Below are positions 24,393 to 34,120 of a stretch of DNA of 64,000 nt, one piece after another (within the stretch, counting starts at the first letter, position 1; each line of letters starts with the position of its first letter). Made by a program: the position numbers and the translations under genes. Source of the DNA: Caulobacter vibrioides (lineage in GTDB: Bacteria; Pseudomonadota; Alphaproteobacteria; Caulobacterales; Caulobacteraceae); the NCBI RefSeq assembly GCF_002858865.1, contig NZ_PJRR01000021.1, forward strand, positions 62,001-126,000, given 5' to 3'. The notes beneath the pieces are model-generated. The model was not told the origin of the DNA, made no database searches, and was given only the letters and a program-made list of their open reading frames with translations.

Positions 24393-24998
24393 CTACAGCC
24401 AGCCGTTCGACCGCGCGATACGGCCCGCCTCCACGCGGTTCGCCGCACCCAGCTTCTGCGCCGCCTCGGAGAGGTAGTTGCGGACCGTCCCCGGCGAGAG
24501 GTCCAACACATCGGCGATGTCCTTGTTGGAGCGGCCCTCCTCGGCCAGCCGCAGGATCTCGCGCTCGCGGTCGGTCAGCGGATCAGGCTCGGCGTCCCAG
24601 ACCGCTTCCGACAGCTCGGGCGCAATGGCCCGACCGCCGGCCGCGATCGTCCGCACCGCCGCCGCCAGCACGCTGCTGGGCCCGTCTTTCAGCAGATAGC
24701 CCTTTACGCCCGCCTCCATCGCCCGACGCAGATAGCCGGGCCGGCCGAAGGTGGTGACGATCAGCACCCGGGTGCTCGCGCCGTCGGTCTTCAGGCGCGC
24801 GGCGACGTCGATGCCGGTCAGGTTGGGCATCTCGATGTCGGAGATCAGCACGTCGGGCTTCTCGGCGCGGACAAGGTCCAGGGCGACAGCGCCGTCGGGC
24901 GCGCGGCCGACCACCTGGATGTCGCCCTCCATTTCCAGAAGGGCGCTGAGAGCCCCCAGCACCATCTTCTGGTCTTCAGCGATGACGACGCGGATCAA
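24393..24998 (-). CDS. NarL/DesR-type response regulator
   Basis: 201 aa. Receiver domain with acidic pocket (IAEDQ, Asp8/Asp9), phospho-acceptor Asp54 (LISDIEMP) and the conserved KDG lysine region (LLKDGPSSVL). A LuxR-type helix-turn-helix follows (LTDREREILRLAEEGRSNKDIADVLDLSPGTVRNYL). The start overlaps the kinase stop by 4 bp. Together with the kinase and ABC exporter it forms a DesKR/LiaRS-like unit. It is the best candidate to bind the TGAC-N4-GTCA palindromes found before the operon and before the receptor gene at 34173; this is inference. Confidence 0.92.
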   Translation of the reverse strand: MIRVVIAEDQKMVLGALSALLEMEGDIQVVGRAPDGAVALDLVRAEKPDVLISDIEMPNLTGIDVAARLKTDGASTRVLIVTTFGRPGYLRRAMEAGVKGYLLKDGPSSVLAAAVRTIAAGGRAIAPELSEAVWDAEPDPLTDREREILRLAEEGRSNKDIADVLDLSPGTVRNYLSEAAQKLGAANRVEAGRIARSNGWL

Positions 24999-26143
24999 GA
25001 CACGCCCTCCCCTTGGGCGCGCAGCGGCGCCGTGGCGACGAGGCGCGTGCCGGCCTTGTCGGATTTGACGTCCAGGGTTCCGCCGATCGCGGCCAGGCGT
25101 ACGCGCATCCCCTTCAGACCCGAGCCTTCGACGAGACGCCCGCCCTGGCCGTTATCAGCGATGGTCAGCACGAGTTCAGAGGCGCTGGGCGACAGAGAAA
25201 TGTCGCAGCGCGCGGCGCCGGCGTGACGGATCACATTGGTGACGCCTTCGCGCAGAGCCATCGCCAGGACCGCCTCCTGCCCGGGATTTCCATCGGTGGT
25301 CAGTGCCGACACGCTGGCCTCGACACCGGCGGCGGCCAGGGCCTGGCGGGCCTTGTCGAGCTCGAGGGCCAGGGACGCGCCCTTCATGCCGACCACCGCG
25401 GTGCGCACCTCGGAAAGCGCCTCACGGGCGGTGGCGGCGACCGCCTGCATCTCGCGCTCCGCCGCCGCCGGGTCGCGGCTGACGAGACGCGCCGCCAGTT
25501 CGGCCTTCACCGCCACCAGGGTCAGGGTGTGGCCCAGCAGATCGTGGAGGTCCCGCGAGATCCGTTCGCGCTCGGCGGTGCTGGCCAGGGCGCGGACCTC
25601 TTCGTGCGCGATGGCCAGGGCCTCGTTCTTCCGCTCGATATCGGCCTGCATCAGGGTGGCGAAGCCCGTGATCGCGCCGAACAGCAGTCCTGCCCCCCAG
25701 ATCGGCCAGGCGTCCCGCAGGAACACAACGCCGACCGCCAGAACGACCAGCTCCATGCCGATCATGGCGCGCAAAGCCAGACGGCGGGGCGCCAGACGCG
25801 CGCCATAGGCCATGGCGTAGATCGTGTAGACGCTCCAGCTCGACTTGAAGGGTGAAAGCGCCATGCCGACGGCGAAGACCGCCAGAACCTGCCAAAGCAC
25901 CGGCGGCCCCTTGCGCAAATGGACGCTTGCGAAGAGCCCCAGGAAGACGACCAGGCCCGCCAGCGAGGCGACCACTTCCAGCTCGCCCGGCCGGCGGTAG
26001 AGCCAAGGGATGAAGTAGAACGGCAGATAGACCAGGAACACGATGCTCCAATGGCGCCGCAGGGGCGGTTCCACCGTCTCCGGCGCATCGCGGTCCGATG
26101 CGCCGGTCTTGGTCTTGCCGCTGGATTCGCTGGCCGTGTTCAT
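24995..26143 (-). CDS. DesK-like sensor histidine kinase (HisKA_3)
   Basis: 382 aa from the ATG at 26143; the longer in-frame reading runs back into the permease gene. Four to five membrane helices (about 32-150) form the sensor, with no large periplasmic domain, as in DesK. A coiled segment leads to the HisKA_3 dimerisation site ERISRDLHDLLGH with phospho-acceptor His200. The C-terminal ATPase has LREGVTNVIRHAGA (N box) and IADNGQGG...GLKGMRVRL (G boxes). Such sensors read membrane state or the activity of a partner ABC transporter. It follows the ABC permease gene by 32 bp. Confidence 0.9.
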   Translation of the reverse strand: MNTASESSGKTKTGASDRDAPETVEPPLRRHWSIVFLVYLPFYFIPWLYRRPGELEVVASLAGLVVFLGLFASVHLRKGPPVLWQVLAVFAVGMALSPFKSSWSVYTIYAMAYGARLAPRRLALRAMIGMELVVLAVGVVFLRDAWPIWGAGLLFGAITGFATLMQADIERKNEALAIAHEEVRALASTAERERISRDLHDLLGHTLTLVAVKAELAARLVSRDPAAAEREMQAVAATAREALSEVRTAVVGMKGASLALELDKARQALAAAGVEASVSALTTDGNPGQEAVLAMALREGVTNVIRHAGAARCDISLSPSASELVLTIADNGQGGRLVEGSGLKGMRVRLAAIGGTLDVKSDKAGTRLVATAPLRAQGEGVS

Positions 26144-26175
26144 CGCAGCGATCTCGCGCGCAGGCCTCTCCACGG

Positions 26176-26913
26176 TCAAGCGTCCTGCCTGCGCCAGGCC
26201 ATCACAGCGCCGATCAGGGCCGCAAGCGTCATGGCGGCGAGGATCGACACATGACGCTCGACATGAGCGAAGGGCTGCATGCCCGAGAACATCTGCGACA
26301 ACTGGCCAAGATGGTACGAGGGCATGAAGACGGCGATCTTGCCGAACCAGGCGGGCATGGCCTGCAGCGGGATCCAAAGGCCACCGAACAGGCTGAAGCC
26401 GAGAAACACGAGGTTGGCCAGGGCGGTCGCCCCCTGTGAGCCCATGCGCAGACCAAGGTTCAGGCCGATCAGGGCGAAGGGGATCGTCGAGCCCAGACCC
26501 AGACCCAGGGTCGCAGCCCACTGGCCCGGCTCCATCCTGACACCGCCGATATAGGCCAGACCGCCCAGCAGCGCGATCGCTGCGGCGATCAGCGCCAGCG
26601 CCGCCGCCAGACGTCCGGTCAGATACCCGCCCGCCGGCAGGGGCGCGATCTGCTTCAGCTCCACGAGCTTGGCTTCGCGCTCGGCGGCCACGCCGGCGCC
26701 GAAGCCGAACATCGCCGGCGCGATGGCGGCGAAGATCACATAGTTGGCCAGCATCATGTGGGCGATCTCTTCGCGCCCCTTGCTGAGGCCCAGACCCATC
26801 ACGCCATAGAACAGCAGCGGCAGGATGACGCTGGGAACCATGAACTGGGGCGTACGCCAGGTGGCCAGGACCTGGGCGCGGGCTTCACGGAGATAGACGG
26901 CTAGGGTGTGCAT
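26176..26913 (-). CDS. ABC-2 type transporter permease
   Basis: 245 aa with six predicted membrane segments. The N-terminus YLREARAQVLATWRTPQFMVPSVILPLLFYGVMGLGLS and the AEREAKLVELKQIAPLPAGGYLTGRL loop are typical of ABC-2/NatB-DrrB permeases, where this loop contacts the ATPase. The last helices include FSLFGGLWIPLQAMPAWFG, a family hallmark. It lies 1 bp after the ATPase gene. Such exporters move lipids, peptides or drugs; no substrate can be read. Confidence 0.88.
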   Translation of the reverse strand: MHTLAVYLREARAQVLATWRTPQFMVPSVILPLLFYGVMGLGLSKGREEIAHMMLANYVIFAAIAPAMFGFGAGVAAEREAKLVELKQIAPLPAGGYLTGRLAAALALIAAAIALLGGLAYIGGVRMEPGQWAATLGLGLGSTIPFALIGLNLGLRMGSQGATALANLVFLGFSLFGGLWIPLQAMPAWFGKIAVFMPSYHLGQLSQMFSGMQPFAHVERHVSILAAMTLAALIGAVMAWRRQDA

Positions 26914-26914
26914 C

Positions 26915-27850
26915 TCAGGCGACCTTGGTTTGACGTTGCAGGGCGGCCGCTTGGCCGGCTTGGACGAGGCGATCGACGGCGTCTTCCAGCGACGCGCCGG
27001 AGACCGTCAGGTCATCCACGGTTTCATCGCGCGCGAGCAGCTCGCGCAGGGTGGCGGGGGCCGAGGTGGTCAGCAGCGTGACCTTGCCGCCGTCGCGGCT
27101 GACGCCGGTGACCCGCGCCAGCGACGCCAGCTCAGGGTCGGAAAGGCGCGTCCGGCAGCGGATCGCGACACCCGACACGCGGGACTTGATGGCTTCGGGC
27201 GTGCCGTCAGCGATCACCTGCCCGTGGTCGATGACCACGATGCGGTCCGCCAGGGCCTCGGCCTCGTCCAGATGGTGCGTGGTCAGCAACACGGCGCAGC
27301 CGCGCGCGATCTCGGACCGCACCGCGCTCCAGAGCGCCCGGCGGGCGTCGATGTCCATGCCGGTGGTCGGCTCGTCCATGACCAGGAAATCGGGCCGTCC
27401 CGCGATGGCCAGAGCGAACTGGACGCGGCGTTGCTGACCGCCCGACAGCGCGCCGCAGCGGCGCTTTTCCAGCCCCTCCAGACCCGCCAGGCGAACGATC
27501 TCGTCCAGCGGACGCGGCTTGCGATAGTAACCCCGGAAGAGGTCGATCTGCTCGCGGACGCTCAAGGCGCCGGGCAGTCCGGCGCTCTGCAGCATCACGC
27601 CCATGCGGCTGCGGCTGGCCAGGGTCCGGGGATCGCCGCCGAACAGGAACGCCTCGCCGGCGTCAGGGCGCAGGCGGCCGGTCAGCAGGGCCACGCTGGT
27701 GCTCTTGCCCGCGCCGTTCGGCCCCAGCAGGGCCACGCACTGTCCGGGACGGATGGCCAGGTCCAGGCCGTTCAGCGCCAGGGTCGCGCCCCGCCGCTTG
27801 TGGACCTTGCTGAGGATCGCGATGGGCGGCTCGGTGGATTGGGATGACAT
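26915..27850 (-). CDS. ABC transporter ATP-binding protein (NatA/DrrA type)
   Basis: 311 aa from the ATG at 27850, chosen because GGAG lies about 9 nt upstream; an in-frame ATG at 27901 would add 17 residues. Walker A is [16 protein letters not shown], the signature is [16 protein letters not shown], Walker B is [12 protein letters not shown] and the switch histidine is in [13 protein letters not shown]-terminal extension of about 80 residues is typical of drug or lipid exporters with separate ATPase chains. It is first in the operon ATPase-permease-kinase-regulator, so the system probably controls its own expression. The promoter holds the shared palindrome at 27925-27940. Confidence 0.92.
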   Translation of the reverse strand: MSSQSTEPPIAILSKVHKRRGATLALNGLDLAIRPGQCVALLGPNGAGKSTSVALLTGRLRPDAGEAFLFGGDPRTLASRSRMGVMLQSAGLPGALSVREQIDLFRGYYRKPRPLDEIVRLAGLEGLEKRRCGALSGGQQRRVQFALAIAGRPDFLVMDEPTTGMDIDARRALWSAVRSEIARGCAVLLTTHHLDEAEALADRIVVIDHGQVIADGTPEAIKSRVSGVAIRCRTRLSDPELASLARVTGVSRDGGKVTLLTTSAPATLRELLARDETVDDLTVSGASLEDAVDRLVQAGQAAALQRQTKVA

Positions 27851-27902
27851 GGTCGGCTCCGTCTCTATGGAGCCAACATCGCCCGGGGCGGCGTCCGCCA
27901 TT

Positions 27903-27941
27903 AGTGCCGGGCGTCACGCGCTCGATATGACAAACGTCACC
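27903..27941 (-). promoter_or_regulatory. Palindromic operator/promoter module before the ABC/two-component operon
   Basis: Read on the minus strand: GGTGAC-GTTT-GTCA, then 11 nt, then TGACGCCCGGCACT, then 52 nt to the ATG at 27850. The same order and exactly the same spacings occur on the plus strand at 34082-34120 before the receptor gene at 34173. TGAC-N4-GTCA is a symmetric site that suits a dimeric regulator such as the NarL-type protein of this operon. Promoter elements inside it are not certain. Confidence 0.65.
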
Positions 27942-28034
27942 CGCGCCGGGCGCGTCACATGGCGCGGTGTTGGTCCTGGACGAGGCCCGGCTATAAAGGT
28001 CGCCAAAGCTGAGTCCCGGGGAGTCTGGTCGCCG

Positions 28035-28982
28035 ATGCATACGCAGAGAATCCTGGTCACGGGCGGCGCGGGCTTCGTCGGCTCGCATCTGTGCGACCGC
28101 TTGCTGGAAACCGGCGCCGAGGTGCTCTGCGTCGACAACTACTACACCGGCTCGCGCCTGAACGTGGCGCAGAACCTCTCCAACCCGCGCTTTGAACTGC
28201 TGCGTCACGACGTGACCATGCCGCTCTATGTCGAGGTCGATCAGATCTACAATCTGGCCTGCCCCGCCAGCCCGGTGCACTACCAGTTCGACCCCGTGCA
28301 GACGACCAAGACCAGCGTCCACGGCGCCATCAACATGCTGGGCCTGGCCAAGCGGGTGAAGGCCAAGATCCTGCAGGCCTCGACCTCCGAGGTGTACGGC
28401 GATCCGACCATCCACCCGCAGGTCGAGAGCTACTGGGGCAATGTCAATCCGATCGGCCTGCGCTCGTGCTACGACGAGGGCAAGCGCTGCGCCGAGACCC
28501 TGTTCTTCGACTACTGGCGACAGCACAAGCTGCGCATCAAGGTGGCGCGGATCTTCAACACCTATGGCCCGCGCATGCATCCCAATGATGGGCGGGTGGT
28601 CTCGAACTTCATCGTCCAGGCGCTGAAGGGCGAGGACATCACCCTCTATGGCGACGGCAACCAGACCCGCTCATTCTGCTATGTCGACGACCTGGTCGAC
28701 GGCCTGATCCGCCTGATGAACACGGGCGACGAGGTGACCGGCCCGATCAACCTGGGCAATCCCGTCGAGTTCACCATGAAGCAGTTGGCGGAGCTGGTGC
28801 TGGAACTGACCGGCAGCCCGTCGACGATCGTCCATCGCCCCCTGCCCTCCGACGACCCGCGCCAGCGCCAACCCGACATCACCCTGGCCAAGCAGGCCCT
28901 GGACTGGACGCCCACCGCGCCGCTGAAGGTGGGGCTGATGAAGACGATCGAGTATTTCGACGGCCTGTTGAAAGTCGCGTGA
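28035..28982 (+). CDS. UDP-glucuronate decarboxylase / UDP-xylose synthase (extended SDR)
   Basis: 315 aa from the ATG at 28035; an upstream in-frame extension would run through the divergent promoter and ABC gene. The Rossmann start is [19 protein letters not shown], and the UXS signature stretches are all visible: [52 protein letters not shown] and [13 protein letters not shown] (YxxxK). It converts UDP-glucuronate to UDP-xylose, a donor for surface polysaccharides. dTDP-glucose dehydratases and UDP-glucose epimerases are related, but the ACPASPxHYQ and [14 protein letters not shown] motifs are those of UXS. Confidence 0.9.
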   Translation: MHTQRILVTGGAGFVGSHLCDRLLETGAEVLCVDNYYTGSRLNVAQNLSNPRFELLRHDVTMPLYVEVDQIYNLACPASPVHYQFDPVQTTKTSVHGAINMLGLAKRVKAKILQASTSEVYGDPTIHPQVESYWGNVNPIGLRSCYDEGKRCAETLFFDYWRQHKLRIKVARIFNTYGPRMHPNDGRVVSNFIVQALKGEDITLYGDGNQTRSFCYVDDLVDGLIRLMNTGDEVTGPINLGNPVEFTMKQLAELVLELTGSPSTIVHRPLPSDDPRQRQPDITLAKQALDWTPTAPLKVGLMKTIEYFDGLLKVA

Positions 28983-29057
28983 GGGCGCCCCCACTGGGCT
29001 GATCCATTTTTTCGCGGTCAACTTGCCCCCGATTTGGGGTTCGCCTAACAGCGGCGG

Positions 29058-31040
29058 ATGACCCGTCGTATTGCACTGCTCACTCTGCTTCTCGCGACCG
29101 CTTCAGCCCCGGCGCTCGCCCAGGAGGTCGAAGCGATCTCGGTGTGGGGACAGCGGGCCAATGATCTGGGCCGCGCCACCTCGGCCAGCGAAGGCCGCAT
29201 CGCCTATGCCGACTTCGCGTCGCGGCCGCTGCTGCGCCCCGGCGAACTCATTGAGGCGGTGCCCGGCCTGGCCGCCACCCAGCACTCGGGCGCGGGCAAG
29301 GCCAATCAGTATTTCCTGCGCGGCTTCAACCTCGATCACGGGACCGACCTGGCCGCGTCGCTCGACGGCGTGCCGCTGAACCTGCCCTCGCACGGACATG
29401 GCCAGGGCTATCTGGACCTGAACGTCCTGACGCCCGAGTTCGTCCACGACATCAGCTTCAAGAAGGGCCCGTACTCGGCCGAGAACGGCGACTTCGCCAC
29501 GGCCGGCGCGGTGGCCTTCGAAACCGCCGACCACCTGCATGGCGACGGCTTGCAGGTCTGGGCCGGCGAGAACGACTACTATCGCGCCGTCGGCTCCAAG
29601 GCCCTGACCAGCAATGTCCTCGTCGCGGCCGACATCACCACCAACGACGGGGCCTGGACCGCGTCCGAGGACCTCAGAAAAATCAACCTGCTGGGTCGCG
29701 CCATCGTCAGCGGCTGGTCGATCACCGCCCTGGCCTATGACGCGCGCTGGAACGCCACCGACCAGATCCCGCGCCGGGCGGTCGACTCTGGCCTTCTGGA
29801 TCGCCTCGACACCGTGGACGCCACCGACGGCGGGACCACCTCGCGCTACATGCTGTCAGCGCGGAAACGCGACCTGCTGCGCGGCCTCGACACCGTGGCC
29901 TACATCCAGCGCTACAAGCTCGATGTCTTCTCGAACTTCACCTACTTCCTCGACGATCCGGTGAATGGCGACCAGTTCGAACAGGTCGACCAGCGCTGGA
30001 TCTACGGCGGCGCGATCACCAAGCGCTGGACGCTGGGCCAGGGCTGGAGCGCCCGCACCGGCGTCACCGCGCGGGTCGACGACATCGGCAAGGTCGGCCT
30101 CTATCGGACCACCGCGCGGCAGCGGCGCGCAACCGTGCGCCAGGACGCCCTGACCCAGTGGTCGACCGCCGTCTGGGGCGAGGCCTCCAGGCGCTTTGGT
30201 CAACTCGACGTCACCGCCGGACTACGGGCCGACGCCATGGGCGCCGACGTCAAGGCCGGCGATCCGCGCAACGCCGGGACAGTCAGCGACGTCCTGCTTT
30301 CGCCCAAGCTGGCGCTGGCCTGGCGGATCTCCAAGACCTTCGAGCTCTATGCGGATGCGGGGCGCGGCTTCCACTCGAACGACGCCCGCGGCGCGGTGAT
30401 CACGGTCGACCCTGTCTCCGGCGACCCGGCCGAGCGCGCGCCGCTGATCTCGCCGACCGACGGGGCGGAGCTGGGTCTGCGCTGGCGTCGCGACGACCTG
30501 ACCCTGACGGCCGCCGCCTGGGCGCTGCACGTCGACTCCGAGCTGGTCTATGTCGGCGACGCCGGCTTCACCGAGGCCTCCGGGGCGACCCGTCGCCGGG
30601 GGATCGAGCTCCTGGCCGATTGGCGGCCCACGGCGCGGCTGAACCTGACCGCGTCCTACGCCGGAACCCATGCCCGTTTCACCAACGGCGACCGTATCCC
30701 CAACGCCGTGGCCTCGGTGTTCACCGGCGGCGCGAGTTGGAAACTGGGTCCAACCTCCAGCGTGACCCTGACCTATCGCCGCCTGGGCGCAGCCCCGCTG
30801 ATCGAGGACAATTCGGTGCGCTCGCGCCCCACCGGCCTGGTCAACGCGCTCTTCGTGCAGGACTTCGGTCCGGCCAGCCTGATGGTCGAGGTGCTGAACC
30901 TCACCGACAGCCGCCGCGACGACATCGCCTATGTCTACGCCTCGCGCCTGCCCGGAGAGCCGGCGGACGGTGTCGAGGACGTGCATTTCCACCCGGTCGA
31001 GCCTCGCGCCATCCGGGCGGGCATCAAGATCAATTTCTGA
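29058..31040 (+). CDS. TonB-dependent outer-membrane receptor (partner of M1 peptidase)
   Basis: 660 aa. A signal peptide (MTRRIALLTLLLATASAPALA) is followed by a TonB-box-like EAISVWGQ and a plug domain (ELIEAVPGLAATQHSGAGKANQYFLRGFNLDHGTDLAASLDGVPLN, about 63-115), then a barrel that ends in IKINF, with the terminal Phe expected for BAM recognition. The plug contains His-rich NLPSHGHGQGYLDLN, which might bind metal. It leads a three-gene unit with an M1-like peptidase and a His-rich exported protein. The ligand is unknown; a metal or peptide is plausible from the neighbours. Confidence 0.88.
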   Translation: MTRRIALLTLLLATASAPALAQEVEAISVWGQRANDLGRATSASEGRIAYADFASRPLLRPGELIEAVPGLAATQHSGAGKANQYFLRGFNLDHGTDLAASLDGVPLNLPSHGHGQGYLDLNVLTPEFVHDISFKKGPYSAENGDFATAGAVAFETADHLHGDGLQVWAGENDYYRAVGSKALTSNVLVAADITTNDGAWTASEDLRKINLLGRAIVSGWSITALAYDARWNATDQIPRRAVDSGLLDRLDTVDATDGGTTSRYMLSARKRDLLRGLDTVAYIQRYKLDVFSNFTYFLDDPVNGDQFEQVDQRWIYGGAITKRWTLGQGWSARTGVTARVDDIGKVGLYRTTARQRRATVRQDALTQWSTAVWGEASRRFGQLDVTAGLRADAMGADVKAGDPRNAGTVSDVLLSPKLALAWRISKTFELYADAGRGFHSNDARGAVITVDPVSGDPAERAPLISPTDGAELGLRWRRDDLTLTAAAWALHVDSELVYVGDAGFTEASGATRRRGIELLADWRPTARLNLTASYAGTHARFTNGDRIPNAVASVFTGGASWKLGPTSSVTLTYRRLGAAPLIEDNSVRSRPTGLVNALFVQDFGPASLMVEVLNLTDSRRDDIAYVYASRLPGEPADGVEDVHFHPVEPRAIRAGIKINF

Positions 31041-31127
31041 GCTTCGTCGCGAAAATGGGATGATTTTCCCCTCCGGGGCCGCCAAGGTCTGGGCGGGGTT
31101 TCGTCAGGGTTCTGAGTTGAGGGGCTA

Positions 31128-33551
31128 TTGAACTTGTCCAAGCGTTCCATTCGCTACGCCGTGGCCGGCGTTATCGCCGCCGCGCTTTCCGTCACTGTCG
31201 CGCACGCCGACGCCATCAAGCAGACCAAGGCGCCGTTCGACGACAAGTTCCGCCAGCTCGAAGGCGAGGACTGGCCGACGCCGACCGACTATCGCAACGC
31301 GTCGGGCGCGCCGGGCTATCGCTACTGGCAGCAAAAGGTCGACTATGACGTCGCCGTCCGCCTGGACGAGGACACCAAGACCCTCACCGGTCGCGAGACG
31401 ATCACCTATCGCAACAACTCGCCCGACAGCCTGCCCTATCTGTGGCTGCTGCTGGACCAGGACGCCAAGCGCGACTCGATCAGCAAGATGACCGAAACGG
31501 TCTCGGGCGACTCGATCAGCCTGGGCCAGGTGCGCCGCATCCAGCGCTTCAAGGAGTGGGAAGGCGGCTTCACGATCAAGTCGGTGAAGGACGCCTCGGG
31601 CCGTCCGCTGAAGTTCACCGTGGTCGACACCCTGCTGCGCATCGACCTGCCCACCGCCGTTCGCGCCAATGGCGGCGAGACCAAGTTCACGATCGAATGG
31701 TCGCTGCCGCTGGTCGAGAACAAGGTCATCGGCGGCCGCAGCGGCTATGAGTGCTTCACCGCCAAGGGCGACGACGGCAACTGCATCTACGAAGCCGCCC
31801 AGTGGTTCCCGCGCCTGGCCGTCTATTCGGACTATGAGGGCTGGCACAACAAGGCCTTCCTGGGCTCGGGCGAGTTCACGCTGGAGTTCGGCGACTACCG
31901 CGTGGCCCTGACCGTGCCGTCCGATCACGTCGTGTCGTCCACGGGCGTGCTGCAGAACCCGGCCGCCGTGCTGAGCCCCGCGCAGCGTGACCGCCTGGCC
32001 AAGGCCCGCACGGCCAGTGAACCCGTCTATGTCGTCACGCCCGAAGAGGCCGCCGCCGCCGAAAAGGGCAAGGCCAAGACGGAAAAGACCTGGGTCTTCC
32101 AGGCCAACAACGTCCGCGATTTCGGCTGGGCCAGCTCGCGCAAGTTCATCTGGGACGCCCTGGGCGTGAAGCAGGACGATCCCAAGGCCGAGCACCCTGT
32201 CGTCATGGCCATGTCGTTCTTCCCCAAGGAAGCCCGGCCGCTGTGGGACGCCTACTCGACCAAGTCGATCGCCCACACCCTGAAGGTCTATTCGGACTTC
32301 ACCTTCGCCTATCCCTACCCGGTGTCGCAGTCGGTCAACGGCCCGGTCGGGGGCATGGAGTATCCGATGATCACCTTCAACGGCCCGCGGCCGGTGAAGG
32401 ACAAGAAGACCGGCGCCCTGACCTATACCGAACGCGCCAAGTACGGCCTGATCGGGGTGGTGATCCACGAGGTGGGCCACAACTACTTCCCGATGATCGT
32501 CAACTCCGACGAGCGTCAGTGGACGTGGATGGACGAGGGCCTCAACAGCTTCCTCGAGTTCCAGGCCGAAATGCAGTGGGATAAGAACTTCCCGGCGCGT
32601 CGCGGTGAGCCCAAGGACATCGTCGACTACATGGTCAGTCAGGACCAGGTGCCGCTGATGACCCAGTCGGACTCGGTGATCCAGTTCGGCCCGAACGGCT
32701 ACACCAAGCCGGCGACCGCCCTGGTGATCCTGCGCGAAACGGTCATGGGCCGCGAGCTCTTCGACCGCGCGTTCAAGGAGTACGCTAACCTCTGGCGCTT
32801 CAAGCGCCCGACGCCGTACGACTTCTTCCGCACCATGGAAGAGTCCTCGGGCATCGACCTCGACTGGTTCTGGCGCGGCTGGTTCTACTCGACCGACCAC
32901 GTCGACATCTCGCTGGACAAGGTCGTCAAGGCCCGCCTCGACAGCGGCGATCCCGACGTCGAAGCCGGCGTGCGCCGGGCGGCCGACGCCAAGGAGCCGG
33001 AATCGCGCACGGCGGCCAACAACAAGGGGCCGACGGTCGTCGAACGCGACCCCAAGGTTCGCGACTTCTACAACGAAACCGACCAGTTCACGGTGTTCGA
33101 CAGCGCCCGCAAGCGGGCCAAGACGGCGCGCGCCGAGATGACGCCCGAAGAGCTGGCGGCCCAGGACTTCAAGGACAACTTCTACCGCTTCACCTTCCGC
33201 AACATCGGCGGCCTGGTGATGCCGGTGATCCTGAAGATGGACTTCGTCGACGGCACCACCGAGACGGTCCGCATCCCCGCCGAGATCTGGCGCAAGAACT
33301 CCAAGCAGGTCACCTGGCAGTACGTGACCGGCAAGGAGCTGAAGGGCGCGGAGCTGGATCCGCTTTGGGAAACGGCCGACGCCGACCGTGGCAACAACGT
33401 CTATGAAGGCGCGATCACGCCGATGACGCTGAAGCTGCCGAAGTTCCCCGAAGCGCCCAACCGGATGAAGGACGCCAACGTGAAGGTCGAGCCGGGCGGT
33501 CTGGGCACCTTCCCGGCTGAAGAGCCCAAGAAGGACGACGCGGCCAAGTGA
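31128..33551 (+). CDS. Exported M1-family (aminopeptidase-like) zinc metallopeptidase
   Basis: 807 aa from a TTG start (GAGGGG upstream at 31118-31123). A signal peptide ends near AHADAIKQ. The zinc site is complete: HEVGH at 447-451 and Glu470, 18 residues after the last histidine, as in M1 enzymes, and it is preceded by GGMEYPMITF in place of the classical GAMEN exopeptidase motif. The changed motif suggests an activity different from standard aminopeptidase N. The long C-terminal part after about 640 contains charged linkers. It stands 87 bp after the receptor and overlaps the next gene by 4 bp, so the three are probably one transcription unit. Confidence 0.87.
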   Translation: MNLSKRSIRYAVAGVIAAALSVTVAHADAIKQTKAPFDDKFRQLEGEDWPTPTDYRNASGAPGYRYWQQKVDYDVAVRLDEDTKTLTGRETITYRNNSPDSLPYLWLLLDQDAKRDSISKMTETVSGDSISLGQVRRIQRFKEWEGGFTIKSVKDASGRPLKFTVVDTLLRIDLPTAVRANGGETKFTIEWSLPLVENKVIGGRSGYECFTAKGDDGNCIYEAAQWFPRLAVYSDYEGWHNKAFLGSGEFTLEFGDYRVALTVPSDHVVSSTGVLQNPAAVLSPAQRDRLAKARTASEPVYVVTPEEAAAAEKGKAKTEKTWVFQANNVRDFGWASSRKFIWDALGVKQDDPKAEHPVVMAMSFFPKEARPLWDAYSTKSIAHTLKVYSDFTFAYPYPVSQSVNGPVGGMEYPMITFNGPRPVKDKKTGALTYTERAKYGLIGVVIHEVGHNYFPMIVNSDERQWTWMDEGLNSFLEFQAEMQWDKNFPARRGEPKDIVDYMVSQDQVPLMTQSDSVIQFGPNGYTKPATALVILRETVMGRELFDRAFKEYANLWRFKRPTPYDFFRTMEESSGIDLDWFWRGWFYSTDHVDISLDKVVKARLDSGDPDVEAGVRRAADAKEPESRTAANNKGPTVVERDPKVRDFYNETDQFTVFDSARKRAKTARAEMTPEELAAQDFKDNFYRFTFRNIGGLVMPVILKMDFVDGTTETVRIPAEIWRKNSKQVTWQYVTGKELKGAELDPLWETADADRGNNVYEGAITPMTLKLPKFPEAPNRMKDANVKVEPGGLGTFPAEEPKKDDAAK

Positions 33552-34072
33552 TCAAGCGCGCGGTCGCCCTGTTCGCGGCGGTGAGCTTCGCGCTCGCCCC
33601 GCTCCCGGCGGCCGCGCACCGCGGCCACGGCGCCATGAGCGTCGTGGACATCGACGTGCGGTCCGGCGAGGTTCGGGTCAGCCACCGGGTCGCCACCCAT
33701 GACGCTGAACCCGCGCTCGCCCTGATCGCGCCCGACGCCCAGACCAGCCTCGACGATCCCGAGGCGGTCGAGGCGTTGAAGCTCTATATGGACAGGCGCT
33801 TTGTGGTGGCGGTCGCCGACCAACCGGTGGCGCTGACCCTCAAGGCTATGACTCTCGGCGCCGACGAAGTGCGCTTCGAGTATGCGGGCAAGGTCTCTAC
33901 GGCCCTGACCCGCGCTAATGTGGCGGTGATCGCCGCCATGTTCGCCGACGTCTATGGCGATCAGGTCAATCAGGTGAACATCCGCCGCGCCGGGGTGACC
34001 CGCACCCTGGTCTTCGCCGGCGCGGAAGCGGCGACGCCCCAGGCGTTGGACGCGATCGAACCGGCGCCCTAG
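33548..34072 (+). CDS. Exported DUF6702-family protein
   Basis: 174 aa from a GTG overlapping the peptidase stop (GTGA). A signal peptide (KRAVALFAAVSFALAPLPAAAHRG) leaves a mature N-terminus HRGHGAMSVVDIDVRSGEVRVSHRVATHDAE, which resembles DUF6702 proteins. The domain repeats beta strands without cysteines. Its function is unknown. It recurs here with an M1-like peptidase and a TonB receptor, so it may be a periplasmic accessory for uptake or metal supply. The histidines at the mature N-terminus (HRGHG) would fit metal binding, but this is only a suggestion. Confidence 0.72.
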   Translation: MIKRAVALFAAVSFALAPLPAAAHRGHGAMSVVDIDVRSGEVRVSHRVATHDAEPALALIAPDAQTSLDDPEAVEALKLYMDRRFVVAVADQPVALTLKAMTLGADEVRFEYAGKVSTALTRANVAVIAAMFADVYGDQVNQVNIRRAGVTRTLVFAGAEAATPQALDAIEPAP

Positions 34073-34081
34073 CGCGGCTTA

Positions 34082-34120
34082 GGTGACAATCGTCACCCCG
34101 CCGGCCTGACGCCCGGCACT
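34082..34120 (+). promoter_or_regulatory. Palindromic operator/promoter module before the beta-barrel receptor
   Basis: GGTGACAATCGTCACC (34082-34097) is a perfect 6+6 palindrome with a 4 nt centre. After 11 nt from GTCA comes TGACGCCCGGCACT (34107-34120), and the ATG at 34173 follows after 52 nt. The arrangement copies that of 27903-27941 base for base in both spacings. A degenerate copy of the palindrome (GGTGACAATCGTCC) is at 38251-38264. Confidence 0.7.

Noticed and set aside
27603..28034. Extension of the UDP-xylose synthase gene upstream
   Set aside because: It covers the divergent ABC gene and its promoter module; the Rossmann motif begins right after the ATG at 28035.
31125..32900. 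591-codon minus-strand frame opposite the M1 peptidase
   Set aside because: It mirrors the codon bias of the peptidase, whose zinc site is intact; no motif or start signal supports the antisense frame.
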